Notes: generated by a model not told the origin, from the letters alone. A DNA stretch of 44,433 nucleotides from Pseudomonadota bacterium (GCA_023394965.1 JAEWZX010000005.1:1-44433), one strand, 5' to 3'. Counted from the stretch's first letter, positions 1-8,626 are shown. Numbers and translations: made by a program.

Positions 1-266
1 GGATCAAGCGGCGAACCGTATTGGGGGCATGCCCCCAATACGGTTGTTGCCATTACGCCCAGTGATGGGCATCAAAACGGCCCAAGGCTCTACTCATAGC
101 TGGTAGAAACTTCGGGCTCAGACCAACGCTCATGCGCAACAACGCGGTTCGGCTCTAATCCCTGCTGGGGGAAAGCTGGGGGTCACGTCAATTGGGGACT
201 AACCTGATCGGTTTGTCTAAACTGGATTTCGCCGTTCGTTCACACCTTGCAAGCCGAACTCACGCA
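1..266. other. No confident gene; possible remnant DNA
   Basis: Apart from the palindrome I see only a minus-strand reading frame at 53-133 (26 residues, ending in FDAHHWA). It has no good ribosome binding site and an in-frame stop just upstream. The stretch is less GC-rich than the core genome to the right and has no long frame. It could be the decayed tail of a mobile or accessory gene. No function can be given. Confidence 0.3.
14..45. repeat. 32-bp perfect palindrome, possible terminator hairpin
   Basis: Each half is 16 bases (aaccgtattgggggca followed by its exact reverse complement), with no mismatch and no spacer. As RNA it would form a very stable hairpin with a small loop cut from the central gcatgc. 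Neither strand has a clear T-run after it, so intrinsic termination is possible but not certain. On the minus strand it lies about 7 bases after the stop of a 26-codon reading frame (53-133), the usual place for a terminator. It could instead be a recombination or mobile-element end. Confidence 0.8.
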
Positions 267-389
267 TTAGGAGAGCCCCACCGTGCAGCCGGCAATATAG
301 AAGCTCGGGTCCGCTGCATCTGTGCGCACACCATAGACCTTGAAATTGGCCCCTAGGGCAAACGCTGAATCTCGAGCTTTATGCCTCAT
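267..389 (-). CDS. Hypothetical 40-aa peptide (doubtful)
   Basis: This minus-strand ATG frame encodes 40 residues with an ordinary amino acid mix and ends in IAGCTVGLS. Its ATG overlaps the end of another short frame in the style of coupled genes, but there is no clear ribosome binding site. It lies 44 bases downstream of the 52-aa frame at 434-592, and both follow the capsule ABC genes on the same strand. I do not recognise a family. It may be a real small gene, the C-terminal piece of a broken gene, or chance. Confidence 0.2.
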   Translation of the reverse strand: MRHKARDSAFALGANFKVYGVRTDAADPSFYIAGCTVGLS

Positions 390-433
390 CGGGCTGGGCG
401 CGACGGATCAAGTCGGGGCGCTTTGCCACACGC

Positions 434-592
434 TTATCGCTGTTCATGTCCGCAGCCTGTACCCACTCCGGCAAAATTGGTCTTGAGCAGGCAGTTTTCC
501 CAGCAGTTCCATTTGGTCAGATGCCCGCCTTCGTGATCTAGAACCACGCAGATTGTCCGCCCGCGAACCTCATCATGTGCCGCCTCGCTCAT
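434..592 (-). CDS. Hypothetical 52-aa Cys/Trp-containing peptide
   Basis: The ATG at 592 is preceded by a purine-rich AAGAGGAAGGG at suitable spacing, a better ribosome binding site than chance usually gives. The 52-residue product has a central hydrophobic/His stretch (VVLDHEGGHLTKW) and four cysteines among its last 37 residues (WNCWENC and TGCGHEQ). I recognise no domain. It lies 158 bases downstream of the ABC ATPase gene on the same strand, so read-through transcription is possible. Existence as a gene is uncertain. Confidence 0.3.
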   Translation of the reverse strand: MSEAAHDEVRGRTICVVLDHEGGHLTKWNCWENCLLKTNFAGVGTGCGHEQR

Positions 593-750
593 CGTGAACC
601 CTTCCTCTTAGGAGTTAGGGCCTCACGCAATTTTAGAGCAGTCCCCCGTGAGGTATCACGCGACTTTCTAGAGTGGCGAGGGCGAGACGAATTCCCGTCC
701 CAATGCCTGCTTCTGCGGATTTTGGAAGATAAAGCCGTGTGCCTATCTCC
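593..750. other. Intergenic, end of capsule-export operon
   Basis: This gap follows the ABC ATPase stop on the minus strand. The only structure seen is a weak 7-bp inverted repeat, cctcacg at 621-627 and cgtgagg at 647-653, with a 19-base loop. No strong T-run terminator is visible. An open frame exists on the plus strand across this gap and into the ATPase gene, but its composition looks like a shadow. Confidence 0.4.
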
Positions 751-1398
751 TCATAAAGTTTCGTATGTTGAGATTGCCTCGCTCACATCTTCGTACAGAG
801 TGGCGGTGCCTCGATCAAGAAGAACTGCTCTATTGCAATACTGCTTGACAGTTGAGAGACTATGGGACGCGAGGAGCAAGGCCCGGTCCTTCCTTTTTTC
901 GAAAAACTCGACCTTGCATTTGTCTTGGAAATTTTTGTCGCCGACCATAATGACTTCGTCGATTAGGTAACAATCAAATTCAATTGCCAAAGACAATGCG
1001 AACGCGAGGCGTGCTCTCATGCCCGACGAATACTGCTTGACGGGCATTCGCAAATGAATGCCGAGCTCAGTAAACTCTTCAACGAATTCGCGCATTTCGC
1101 CATAGGGCTTGTCGTATATTCGCGCGATAAATCGGGCATTATCATAGCCCGTCAGGCTGCCCTGGAAACCTCCATGAAAGCCGAGGGGCCATGAGCAAGA
1201 CATGTTCCTCAAGATTTTACCTGAAGTGGGCATCTCAACTCCGCCGATTAAACGAATAAGGGTAGACTTCCCAGCTCCGTTACGCCCCAGTAATGCAATC
1301 CGGTCACGCGAATTAATAGTAAAATCGACACCCTTGAGCACCTCCTTTACTGAATGGCCTATCGGGTATTCTTTTCGAAGGTTGCAGCATTCTATCAT
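751..1398 (-). CDS. kpsT: Polysaccharide-export ABC transporter ATP-binding protein (KpsT/CtrD/BexA-like)
   Basis: Cytoplasmic ATPase that would power export of a capsular or similar polysaccharide through the permease encoded just upstream. The 215-residue length fits KpsT-type proteins. Visible motifs are Walker A GRNGAGKS (38-45), a YSSGM signature (123-127), Walker B CYLIDE (143-148) and the switch His at 179. The start is set at the ATG whose A-T-G-A overlaps the permease stop by 4 bases, implying translational coupling; a longer frame reaches 1455 but would run into the permease. The sequence is noticeably more AT-rich than the core genes to the right, as is common for transferred surface-polysaccharide loci. 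The family is clear; the exact substrate is not. The symbol is by analogy. Confidence 0.92.
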   Translation of the reverse strand: MIECCNLRKEYPIGHSVKEVLKGVDFTINSRDRIALLGRNGAGKSTLIRLIGGVEMPTSGKILRNMSCSWPLGFHGGFQGSLTGYDNARFIARIYDKPYGEMREFVEEFTELGIHLRMPVKQYSSGMRARLAFALSLAIEFDCYLIDEVIMVGDKNFQDKCKVEFFEKRKDRALLLASHSLSTVKQYCNRAVLLDRGTATLYEDVSEAISTYETL

Positions 1399-2177
1399 GA
1401 TAGGGCCAGTGTCCTGCGGACACGACGGGTAAGTGTGAGCCCAACCACTAGACAAAACAGAATGACGCCGATGGCTTTCGCAATGTCATAGTGTGGAGTG
1501 ACAAGGTTTCCAAAAAGGCCGGCGCGCATTAGCTCCATTCCCGAAACGAGAGGCGACCACATAAGCGGCTCTCGAACATTAGAAGGGAGCCAGGCAGCCA
1601 TGTTAAAAACACCTGAAAAGGGGATCGAAATATATACGCTGATCGGAACCAGCTTTTCCATCGCCTCAGACATTTCAGAAAGCGGTGCCAGTATGGTGCA
1701 GACGGAAAATACAAAAAATACGTATATTGCCCAGCCGGCAACTAAAGATGTGACGTCGGATGGTACCGGAAATAGATCGAAAAAATACAGCACAGATCCT
1801 GCGAATATGTAGGCCATCATGCCGCCAATAACTTCGATGAAAACCCGGACCAAAATGAAGTCCAAGATTTTAACCTGACGATGATACAGCAACGCCCCGT
1901 TCGTCTGGAATATCTTGACCGAGCGACTAAATGAATGCCGAAGGAAAGTAAGTGGGATATATCCGCTAATGACGAAGGCCACCACTCCAATACCGTGGTT
2001 CTCAGGGCCTTTCAGAAAGGTCCAAACAAGTCCAACTAGGCCCGCGAAAAGGAGAGGTTCTGCCATGATCCAGAGAAAGCCAATGTTCTCGCGCCCGAAG
2101 CGCGTCACCAATTCGCGAATCATCAGAGCATGAATAACTTTCAATTGAACGCGCAAACCCTTCGAGAACTGTGCCAT
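1395..2177 (-). CDS. kpsM: Polysaccharide-export ABC transporter permease (KpsM/CtrC/BexB-like)
   Basis: Inner-membrane subunit of an ABC-2 type exporter for capsule-like polysaccharide. The 260-residue product begins with an amphipathic N-terminus carrying the motif LMIRELVTRFGRENIGFLW, typical of KpsM/Wzm permeases, followed by about six hydrophobic segments. The ATG at 2177 is chosen because GAGGA lies 8 bases upstream and the start falls 4 bases after the stop of the preceding gene; an ATG seven codons earlier would overlap that gene. It overlaps the ATPase gene by 4 bases. Together with the KpsE-like gene it forms a PCP-permease-ATPase export module. Confidence 0.92.
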   Translation of the reverse strand: MAQFSKGLRVQLKVIHALMIRELVTRFGRENIGFLWIMAEPLLFAGLVGLVWTFLKGPENHGIGVVAFVISGYIPLTFLRHSFSRSVKIFQTNGALLYHRQVKILDFILVRVFIEVIGGMMAYIFAGSVLYFFDLFPVPSDVTSLVAGWAIYVFFVFSVCTILAPLSEMSEAMEKLVPISVYISIPFSGVFNMAAWLPSNVREPLMWSPLVSGMELMRAGLFGNLVTPHYDIAKAIGVILFCLVVGLTLTRRVRRTLALS

Positions 2178-2181
2178 CAAC

Positions 2182-3345
2182 TCAGTCCTCACGAGCATGC
2201 TCGCGGACGCCGACCGCCAGCATCCATCCTACCAAATAAAGGCACATAGTAGCTAGAACCACGGCAAGAATACTCTTCAAGCGCTTCGGCAGGATCGCGG
2301 CGTCGGGAAGGTTAGGCTCGACCACTCTCTCCAGATAATACTGCTGCTGCACGGCTTCAGCACGTGCCTGCTCAAGGGAAGTGTTCGCTGCGGTTAACAT
2401 CTGGGTCGCAAACTCTTGCTCGACAAGTAGGCTTTCGTACTCTGTTAACTTGGAAGCGAGGCCATTTGGCGTGCCGACGGCGCGACCGGTTTGCGACGTA
2501 ATTTGTTGCGAAAGGGATGCTATTCTTTCTTGTAAGGCAGGTATTGATGGATGGTTCGGAGTTGTGCGACGCATCTCGCTCAATTGCGCTCGCAGCGCGG
2601 CCTCTCGTGAAATAAGCTCATTTGAGACAGCAAGCACGCCTATTCCCTGCTGCTGAGGATCAAAGATCTCAGAGCTGTTACGATAGGCCCCCATTTTTAT
2701 CCGAGCATCGCGAACGCGCTTCTGGGCGAAATCGACGCGATCCTCCGCTTCATCGATAGCTTGTGAGTTAATTCTTTTATTAAGACGGTTTACCAGGCCT
2801 TCGCTCAAATTAAGGAGTTCGACATTGAGAGCTTTAGCTTCGTCGGGAGTGTAAGCACTAACTTGAAGAACAGTGAGACCGGTATTTGGATCAGGTGCTG
2901 TAGACACCATGGATTTATAATAATTATACAGATCTTCAAAAGACTGATCCTGAAACACACGCGGGAAGCGGCTGAAAAAATCAGCATGCTCGGACCCAAA
3001 GACAGCGCGTACATCGATCCGTTCCGACAGGTCGGCCAGAGCATCTCGAGATTGCATGTAGCCATGTATTTCGCTGGTCTGCTCCTCACCACTGCCTAGT
3101 CCCGTGCTTTGCAGCAGTGAGTTTAAAGGTGATCCCCCGCCACTCTTACGGTCGGGCGCTTTGATGACAAAACGGGATTCCGACACATAGATATCGGCAG
3201 CGATAAAACCATAATAGAGTGTGGCCACCAAGGATGGCAGAACGACAACAAGCAAGAAAACGCGCCAGCGCTTAACTAGCGCGCCGAGTTTGTGTTCGGT
3301 CCCCGTCGCCTCAACATGGCGCGGCAATTCATTGTCGTGATGCAT
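2182..3345 (-). CDS. kpsE: Capsule polysaccharide export inner-membrane protein (KpsE/CtrB/BexC-like, PCP family)
   Basis: Polysaccharide co-polymerase type protein that spans the periplasm and links the ABC exporter to an outer-membrane channel. The 387-residue product has a short cytosolic N-terminus, a first membrane segment at about 28-48, a Wzz-like region (SESRFVIKAPDR), a long coiled-coil-prone middle (about 165-345) and a second membrane segment at about 358-378 preceded by the Pro-rich LPDAAILPKRL, which is typical of the family. It has no kinase domain. It is the first gene of the three-gene export block. The outer-membrane partner (KpsD/CtrA/BexD) is not in this window. Confidence 0.9.
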   Translation of the reverse strand: MHHDNELPRHVEATGTEHKLGALVKRWRVFLLVVVLPSLVATLYYGFIAADIYVSESRFVIKAPDRKSGGGSPLNSLLQSTGLGSGEEQTSEIHGYMQSRDALADLSERIDVRAVFGSEHADFFSRFPRVFQDQSFEDLYNYYKSMVSTAPDPNTGLTVLQVSAYTPDEAKALNVELLNLSEGLVNRLNKRINSQAIDEAEDRVDFAQKRVRDARIKMGAYRNSSEIFDPQQQGIGVLAVSNELISREAALRAQLSEMRRTTPNHPSIPALQERIASLSQQITSQTGRAVGTPNGLASKLTEYESLLVEQEFATQMLTAANTSLEQARAEAVQQQYYLERVVEPNLPDAAILPKRLKSILAVVLATMCLYLVGWMLAVGVREHARED

Positions 3346-3617
3346 AATCAGGTTTTATTCAGGCTTGGGATAGGCAGCATTGCTGTCGGAAAATGGCGAA
3401 AGTGCGCATAAGGCTGCCGCCTTTAGCAGCAATCGGATAGATTGCCCAAGTAAATTCAGCAAAGCGTCACCAGACGACGTTTCTGGACGGGAAATGGTGG
3501 TTTTTCAAACGAGTATTGCGGTACTGACGCGGAACTTCCCGTGCCTGTGACAGTCCCAAAGATGGCTTTGTTTAGTCCGCCGTTCTGCCACGCGGATACC
3601 CTTGCCGTGGCGAGGTA
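3346..3617. other. 272-bp gap, likely promoter region of the export block
   Basis: This gap separates the DUF5672 gene from the KpsE-like gene, both on the minus strand. All other joints in the locus are tight or overlapping, so a separate promoter for the three export genes probably lies here. I cannot point to convincing -35/-10 boxes, and no gene or strong repeat is visible. Confidence 0.4.
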
Positions 3618-4433
3618 TCAGACACGTCGGCGCCGTCTGAAGGGCAGTTGGTCGCGCATCATTCTAAATGAACGAACGAACGGCTGCTCCCCTGCCAACA
3701 GGGAGCGCAAAAGAGCGCGAAAATCGTGTCTGAGACTGGTATACTCGTCAAGCGTAAGGTATATCCGCCAAAATCGATCTGCCCCCAACACCTTGGGCAT
3801 CAGAAAAACCCCGTGATAGCCAAAGCTCTTCGCTGGATCACCGGCGCGTTCGGTGGAAAAGTTGTCGGCCAAGTTGGCCGGGGCGAAACGCAGTCCGGCT
3901 TTCTCAAGGAAGTGGCGGTTGGTGCGGCCAATGGCTACGTCCTCGGGGTGATGCCCGGCGAAGTCGGGATGTCGGCAGGCCTTCATCAATTTTCGACTGC
4001 GAAGTGAGAAGCCGCCGTTGCCAACATTATGTCCATCATCGAATTGTGGCCAACTTGCTCCGATATAGTCGTAATCGAGGAATTCAGGCTGCCAGCGGTC
4101 AGGATCGATGACATGACCGTCCCATTGGACGATCAGGCAATGGCTTGTCTGAACGTAGTCGACCAGCCGCTCTAGAATGAAATGCGAATAGGCCTGCGAT
4201 GATGAAATGCGATCTATGCGAACCAGACGAATTCGATCTGAAAGAGCTAGACCGAAGCCACGCAAATCCATGTCGGTGAACAGTATTGCTTCGGCAACAT
4301 CAATATAACGAAGGCTGGTTTCGAGCGCTTCGATCGTGGCCGAGACATTCGTAGAGCTCACCGCACACATCGTCACATCGTTGAGAAGGAGGCGTTGCGC
4401 AGGTTCTGTTGGCCGGAGCATATCGCTGGTCAT
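3618..4433 (-). CDS. DUF5672 family protein (putative glycosyltransferase-like)
   Basis: The 271-residue product carries the DUF5672 core seen in many surface-polysaccharide loci: QWDGHVIDPDRWQPEFLDYDYIG, then NVGNGGFSLRSRKL and PEDVAIGR. The DYDYIGA and GNGGF pieces resemble nucleotide-sugar binding folds, so a sugar-transfer role is inferred but not proven. The start at 4433 is supported by AGGAA seven bases upstream and lies 10 bases after the stop of the glycosyltransferase gene; an ATG at 4460 would overlap that gene. The C-terminus is strongly basic (FRRRRRV), suggesting membrane-surface attachment. It probably acts with the neighbouring glycosyltransferase and rhamnose pathway. Confidence 0.8.
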   Translation of the reverse strand: MTSDMLRPTEPAQRLLLNDVTMCAVSSTNVSATIEALETSLRYIDVAEAILFTDMDLRGFGLALSDRIRLVRIDRISSSQAYSHFILERLVDYVQTSHCLIVQWDGHVIDPDRWQPEFLDYDYIGASWPQFDDGHNVGNGGFSLRSRKLMKACRHPDFAGHHPEDVAIGRTNRHFLEKAGLRFAPANLADNFSTERAGDPAKSFGYHGVFLMPKVLGADRFWRIYLTLDEYTSLRHDFRALLRSLLAGEQPFVRSFRMMRDQLPFRRRRRV

Positions 4434-4443
4434 CGGTGGCTTC

Positions 4444-6129
4444 CTAGAGTTCCAACACAAACTGTTCGCTGAACCGGCTGAGGCGGGGATGGTGAAACGG
4501 ATCGATCACACGGGGCTTATCTGTTTCAAGATTAAACGGCCCCCAGCGCTCCTGCAAAACCGCAACTTCCCTAGACAACCGCGCCGCGCCGACGGGATCT
4601 CGATCGAGCCCTCGAGAAACGGATTCGTGGTGCACGAGTGTTGCCCTGGCTTCGTAGAGCGAATGCCAGCCTTCGGTGCCAAGCCGCATACATAAATCCA
4701 CGTCATTGAATGAAACGGCAAAATTTTCGGCATCGAAGCCGCCGATTGCTAGGAATTTGCGTCGCTGGACCACGAGACATGCCGCAGTCACTGCAGAAAC
4801 GAACTGCGGTACTGAATGTCTGCTGAAATAGCCCGCTTCAGAGGGATCCAACAATCGGTGTGCGTGCGCCGCCCCCCCGCCTACACCCAGCACCACTCCT
4901 GCATGCTGAATTCGGCCATCCGGGTAAAGTAGGCGGGCTCCTACAGCCCCGATATTTTCCCTCTGCGCCTGCCCCGCCATCATAGTCAACCAGGCCGGAT
5001 CGATGATCTCAATGTCATTGTTTAGAAAGCAGAGAAGGTCACCTGTGGCTTCTTCTGCGGCACGATTATTGAGAGCTGCGAAATTGAATGGCCCATCGTC
5101 GCGTAGGACCTTTGCAAATACAGGTTCGAGACCTGAAAGATAGTTCAGTGTGTCAGAGTCGTCGCTGCCGTTGTCTACGACAAGGATTTCCAGTGGTCCG
5201 GCATATTCGGTCCGAGCCAACCCCTCGAGACAGTTGCGTAGTAAATCGAGACGGTTGCGGGTCGGGACGATGACGCTGACGGAAGGCTGACATTGTCCGA
5301 ATTGCGAGGCCAATGATTGGGGAGGAGGGATAACTGGCGAGAAGCGGGAGCGGCGGTGATGCAGGATTTCGTGGAGATGCATGACGGGCCTTTTGGCTCC
5401 CTCACTTCGCCGCACAGTTCGAGAGACAAGCTCTTGCGCCCATCCTGTTTCCGGCAAATCCCCCATGTCCTTCTGGTGCGCCCTGATGAGCGCTGAACCG
5501 GTGAGATAATCGAAGTGCTTGAATAGCTCGCTGTTCCAGTCGGGCTTCAAATGCGGGCTGGAACGACGCATGCGCTCGTCGATAATATCGTCATCGGCGT
5601 AGATGACCTGCGTATCATCGGATGCGGAAGCAGCAGCTTTCCGATACAGCGCGCCTGCACCGGGCGCGAGAACATCCCCACTGGCCAATGGGAGAACCCA
5701 GAGGCCGGAAAGGGCCGCGCTGAGCTCTTTGAAAACACTTCCCTGAACGCGATCGACTTTCCTGACCTCGATATTTTCAGAGGCGAGGCTGGCTAATGTC
5801 AGCTCTATGCCACTGCCGAGTGGAACGAGAGCTACAATCGATGGCCCGTTTTCAGTGTGATTTGCCCGGTAATCTGGGCACGTTTCTTGTTGCGAGAGCC
5901 AGAGGGCGTAGGCCCAACGTGATCGACCTAGCAAAGGAGCCAGCATCAAGCGTGAGCGCAGGCGCTTACCGATTATTCGTGACCATGCAGCTTGCGCATA
6001 ACGTCGCGGAGACGACAGCATCGCATCGAAATGCATCATCAGCCTCAGAATCACTCGACCAGCCATGCCACGAGCATTGTCTGGTCGGTCACCATTCATG
6101 CTTTTGAAACTGGGAGATGCATTCGGCAT
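4444..6129 (-). CDS. Family 2 glycosyltransferase, two-domain
   Basis: Probable cytoplasmic sugar transferase for the exported polysaccharide. Numbered from the ATG at 6129 (561 residues), an N-terminal half has YADDD (177-181) and HLKPDWN, a divergent glycosyltransferase-like unit common in rhamnosyl/O-antigen enzymes. The C-terminal half is a clear GT-A domain: SVIVPTRN (285-292), VVDNGS (317-322), the DXD-like NND (370-372) and a later GGFDAENFAVSFNDVDLC acceptor/catalytic region. The frame remains open to 6333, but that would overlap rmlB by about 150 bases. The start is uncertain because no candidate has a strong ribosome binding site; a TTG at about 6156 and ATGs at 6099 and 6066 are alternatives. 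Placement after rmlB suggests L-rhamnose as donor (inference). Confidence 0.85.
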   Translation of the reverse strand: MPNASPSFKSMNGDRPDNARGMAGRVILRLMMHFDAMLSSPRRYAQAAWSRIIGKRLRSRLMLAPLLGRSRWAYALWLSQQETCPDYRANHTENGPSIVALVPLGSGIELTLASLASENIEVRKVDRVQGSVFKELSAALSGLWVLPLASGDVLAPGAGALYRKAAASASDDTQVIYADDDIIDERMRRSSPHLKPDWNSELFKHFDYLTGSALIRAHQKDMGDLPETGWAQELVSRTVRRSEGAKRPVMHLHEILHHRRSRFSPVIPPPQSLASQFGQCQPSVSVIVPTRNRLDLLRNCLEGLARTEYAGPLEILVVDNGSDDSDTLNYLSGLEPVFAKVLRDDGPFNFAALNNRAAEEATGDLLCFLNNDIEIIDPAWLTMMAGQAQRENIGAVGARLLYPDGRIQHAGVVLGVGGGAAHAHRLLDPSEAGYFSRHSVPQFVSAVTAACLVVQRRKFLAIGGFDAENFAVSFNDVDLCMRLGTEGWHSLYEARATLVHHESVSRGLDRDPVGAARLSREVAVLQERWGPFNLETDKPRVIDPFHHPRLSRFSEQFVLEL

Positions 6130-6184
6130 TGCTCTGCCGATAGGATAATCGGTCAATGAAGCAAACCGGATAGGTCGATGGCGG

Positions 6185-7243
6185 TTAACCGGAGTTTTGA
6201 ATTGTGCGCCACCAAGTTTCGTTATCGAGATACCAGCGAAGGGTTGATCGAAGGCCACTTTGGAAATCGTGATTGGGCGCATAGTCGAGTTCGGTGCGCG
6301 CCTTCGTTTCGTCGATTGCATATCGGCGATCATGGCCCTTACGGTCGGTCACGAAGGTCTTGAGGTCGCTCGTTGGCCTGCCATTCGCTGCGGGAGAGTC
6401 CGGGTAGCGAGACGCCAGTTCCCCGAATTCGCTAAACGCCTTGTCGACTTCGGAGCAGATCAGGTCGATCACGGCCATGTTCGGTAGTTCTTCACCACCA
6501 CCGATATTGTAAGTCTCGCCTGGCTGGCCTTTGGCAAGGCACGCCTCGATGCCGCGGCAGTGATCATCCACATGCAGCCAGTCCCGTACGTTCATGCCGT
6601 CCCCATAAATGGGAAGGCTGCGACCATGTAATGCATTCAGTAGGAAGAGGGGAATCAGTTTCTCGGGGTACTGATAGGGCCCATAGTTGTTGGAGCAGTT
6701 GGTTGTGGTCACCTGCAGACCGAATGTGTGGTGATAGGCGCGAACAAGGTGATCGGATGAGGCCTTCGACGCCGAATAGGGAGAATTCGGCTGATATGGG
6801 TGGGTTTCGCTAAAGGCGTCGTCATCAGGGCCGAGCGACCCATAAACTTCGTCAGTCGATATGTGGTGGAAGCGGTGAGGGCGGCCGCTCCCTTCATCCA
6901 GCCAGACCGCTCGGGCAGCCTTCAAAAGACTGTTCGTGCCGAGAATATTGGTGTCGATGAAGGCGTCCGGCCCACTGATCGAGCGATCAACATGGCTTTC
7001 AGCCGCAAAGTGCACGATTGTGGCGATATCGCGCTCGTGAAGCAGTTTTTCGACGAGCTGGCCGTCGCGGATGTCACCGACGACGAGATCAGCCTGCCGC
7101 ACACCCTCAATCGTCGATTTATTGCCTGCGTAAGTCAGACAGTCGAGAACGACGATAGTATCGTCTGGATGGTGACCTGCCCAATAGTGGACAAAATTGC
7201 CACCAATGAATCCTGCGCCTCCGGTTACGAGAAGGTTAGCCAA
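6185..7243 (-). CDS. rmlB: dTDP-glucose 4,6-dehydratase
   Basis: Second step of dTDP-L-rhamnose synthesis: converts dTDP-glucose to dTDP-4-keto-6-deoxyglucose using bound NAD. The 352-residue protein is an extended short-chain dehydrogenase with GGAGFIG (8-14), the catalytic TDE triplet (130-132) and Tyr156-x-x-x-Lys160. The start is taken as the TTG at 7243: it gives the usual N-terminus (start-ANLLVTGGAGFIGG), has AGGAA seven bases upstream, and overlaps the rmlD stop by 8 bases. Any upstream start would add an unusual Cys-rich extension read inside rmlD. Confidence 0.95.
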   Translation of the reverse strand: MANLLVTGGAGFIGGNFVHYWAGHHPDDTIVVLDCLTYAGNKSTIEGVRQADLVVGDIRDGQLVEKLLHERDIATIVHFAAESHVDRSISGPDAFIDTNILGTNSLLKAARAVWLDEGSGRPHRFHHISTDEVYGSLGPDDDAFSETHPYQPNSPYSASKASSDHLVRAYHHTFGLQVTTTNCSNNYGPYQYPEKLIPLFLLNALHGRSLPIYGDGMNVRDWLHVDDHCRGIEACLAKGQPGETYNIGGGEELPNMAVIDLICSEVDKAFSEFGELASRYPDSPAANGRPTSDLKTFVTDRKGHDRRYAIDETKARTELDYAPNHDFQSGLRSTLRWYLDNETWWRTIQNSG

Positions 7244-8084
7244 GTGCCTGTTCCTGTTGCAGCATAATGCGCAGGTTCTTGCGCCAATGAGTGTGGCCAT
7301 CCCCCAGCAGTAGACGCGTGCCGCTACAATCAAGCAACGAATAGGCTGGGCGTGAGGCCGGTGTGGGATAGTCGGAGCTGGAAATCGGCGTTATCGGAAT
7401 TGCGTCGCTCAACAGGCCGGTCGCCACGGCCTCTTCCTGAATTGCAGTGGCGAAGTCGTACCAGCTCGCAACTCCGGCGTCGCTGTGATGGAATGTGCCG
7501 GAAGCGTCTTTTTCGATCAATTTCCAGATGGTCGCTGCCAAACCGGGGGCCCAGGTCGGGGCTCCGATCTGGTCGGCCACCACGTTCAGCGACGGCTTCT
7601 CGTGCATCAAGCGAAGCATTGTACGAACGAAGTTGGCACCGCCCGCATTATACACCCACGCCGTTCGGACAAGGATATCGCTCGTGCGCAGGTGATCTTC
7701 ACCCTCTGCCTTGGTGCGACCGTAGGCGGAAAGTGGGGCACGAATATCTTCGGGCCGATAGGGGCGGCTTGAAGCGCCGTCGAACACGAAGTCGGTTGAA
7801 ATATGAACCAGCTTTCCGGCATGGGCTGAAACGAGCGCTTGGATCGCATCTGCATTTACAGCACGTGCTGTGGCTTCGTCTGTCTCGGCGCGGTCTACCG
7901 CAGTATAGGCGGCCGCATTTATAATGATATCCGGCTTTGATTTCGCGACAAGCGCGCTGATCGCTTCCGGATTGGCTAAGTCGCACTCCTCACTGCCAAC
8001 GGCATGCAGTTTGACGTGGGCGGGGGCCAATGCGGTGAGATTGCTTCCCACCTGCCCTTTGGCACCTGTAATCAGGACTTTCAT
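7236..8084 (-). CDS. rmlD: dTDP-4-dehydrorhamnose reductase
   Basis: Last step of dTDP-L-rhamnose synthesis: NAD(P)H reduction of dTDP-4-keto-L-rhamnose. The 282-residue protein has the Rossmann motif GAKGQVG (7-13), NAAAYTAVDRAE, STDFVFDG and the catalytic Tyr121-x-x-x-Lys125 (YGRTK), all typical of RmlD. The ATG at 8084 overlaps the rmlC stop as ATGA, indicating translational coupling; earlier in-frame starts lie inside rmlC. Confidence 0.95.
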   Translation of the reverse strand: MKVLITGAKGQVGSNLTALAPAHVKLHAVGSEECDLANPEAISALVAKSKPDIIINAAAYTAVDRAETDEATARAVNADAIQALVSAHAGKLVHISTDFVFDGASSRPYRPEDIRAPLSAYGRTKAEGEDHLRTSDILVRTAWVYNAGGANFVRTMLRLMHEKPSLNVVADQIGAPTWAPGLAATIWKLIEKDASGTFHHSDAGVASWYDFATAIQEEAVATGLLSDAIPITPISSSDYPTPASRPAYSLLDCSGTRLLLGDGHTHWRKNLRIMLQQEQALG

Positions 8085-8626
8085 GCGAAAGGCGTCACTT
8101 CCCCAAGAGCCTTGCCCTCGCGGTCTTTTGCCGAAAGCCGGATCTCCAGTCCATTTGTCGGCCATTCGATACCAACGGTCGGATCGTCCCATGCAAGGGA
8201 GTGTTCGCTTTGCGGTGAATAGGGAGCGTCACACTTGTAGAGGAAATCGGTATCATCTTCGAGAGTAAGAAAGCCGTGAGCGAAACCTTGTGGAACCCAG
8301 AACATGCGTTTGTTCTGCGCCGAAAGCTCCACCCCTACCCACTTCCCATAGGTTGACGAGTTCCGACGAAGGTCGACAGCGACATCATAAACGGCACCGC
8401 TGGTTACCCGAACCAGCTTGCCCTGAGGTCCTGGGTTCTGGAAATGCATGCCCCGTAGTACTCCCTTTTGGGACCGCGAATGGTTATCCTGCACAAAGCT
8501 GATATCGAGGCCGTTCTCGGCAAATTCTTTACTACTCCAGCTTTCCAAGAAAAAGCCGCGCTCATCACCAAACACTTTCGGCTCGATGATCAGAGGACCC
8601 TCGATTTCGCAAGCCGAAAAATGCAT
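8081..8626 (-). CDS. rmlC: dTDP-4-dehydrorhamnose 3,5-epimerase
   Basis: Third step of the rhamnose pathway: double epimerisation of the 4-keto sugar nucleotide. The 181-residue cupin protein shows the family start (FGDERGFFLESW), the catalytic His61 in VLRGMHFQNP and the catalytic Tyr130 in FLYK. Length is normal for the family. Its ATG shares one base with the rmlA stop (TGATG), so the two are coupled. Confidence 0.95.
   Translation of the reverse strand: MHFSACEIEGPLIIEPKVFGDERGFFLESWSSKEFAENGLDISFVQDNHSRSQKGVLRGMHFQNPGPQGKLVRVTSGAVYDVAVDLRRNSSTYGKWVGVELSAQNKRMFWVPQGFAHGFLTLEDDTDFLYKCDAPYSPQSEHSLAWDDPTVGIEWPTNGLEIRLSAKDREGKALGEVTPFA

Noticed and set aside
575..970. Plus-strand frame of 131 codons overlapping the end of kpsT
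   Set aside because: Overlaps a certain gene for more than half its length and shows no family features.
6130..6333. N-terminal extension of the family 2 glycosyltransferase into rmlB
   Set aside because: It would overlap rmlB by about 150 bases and adds residues without family similarity.
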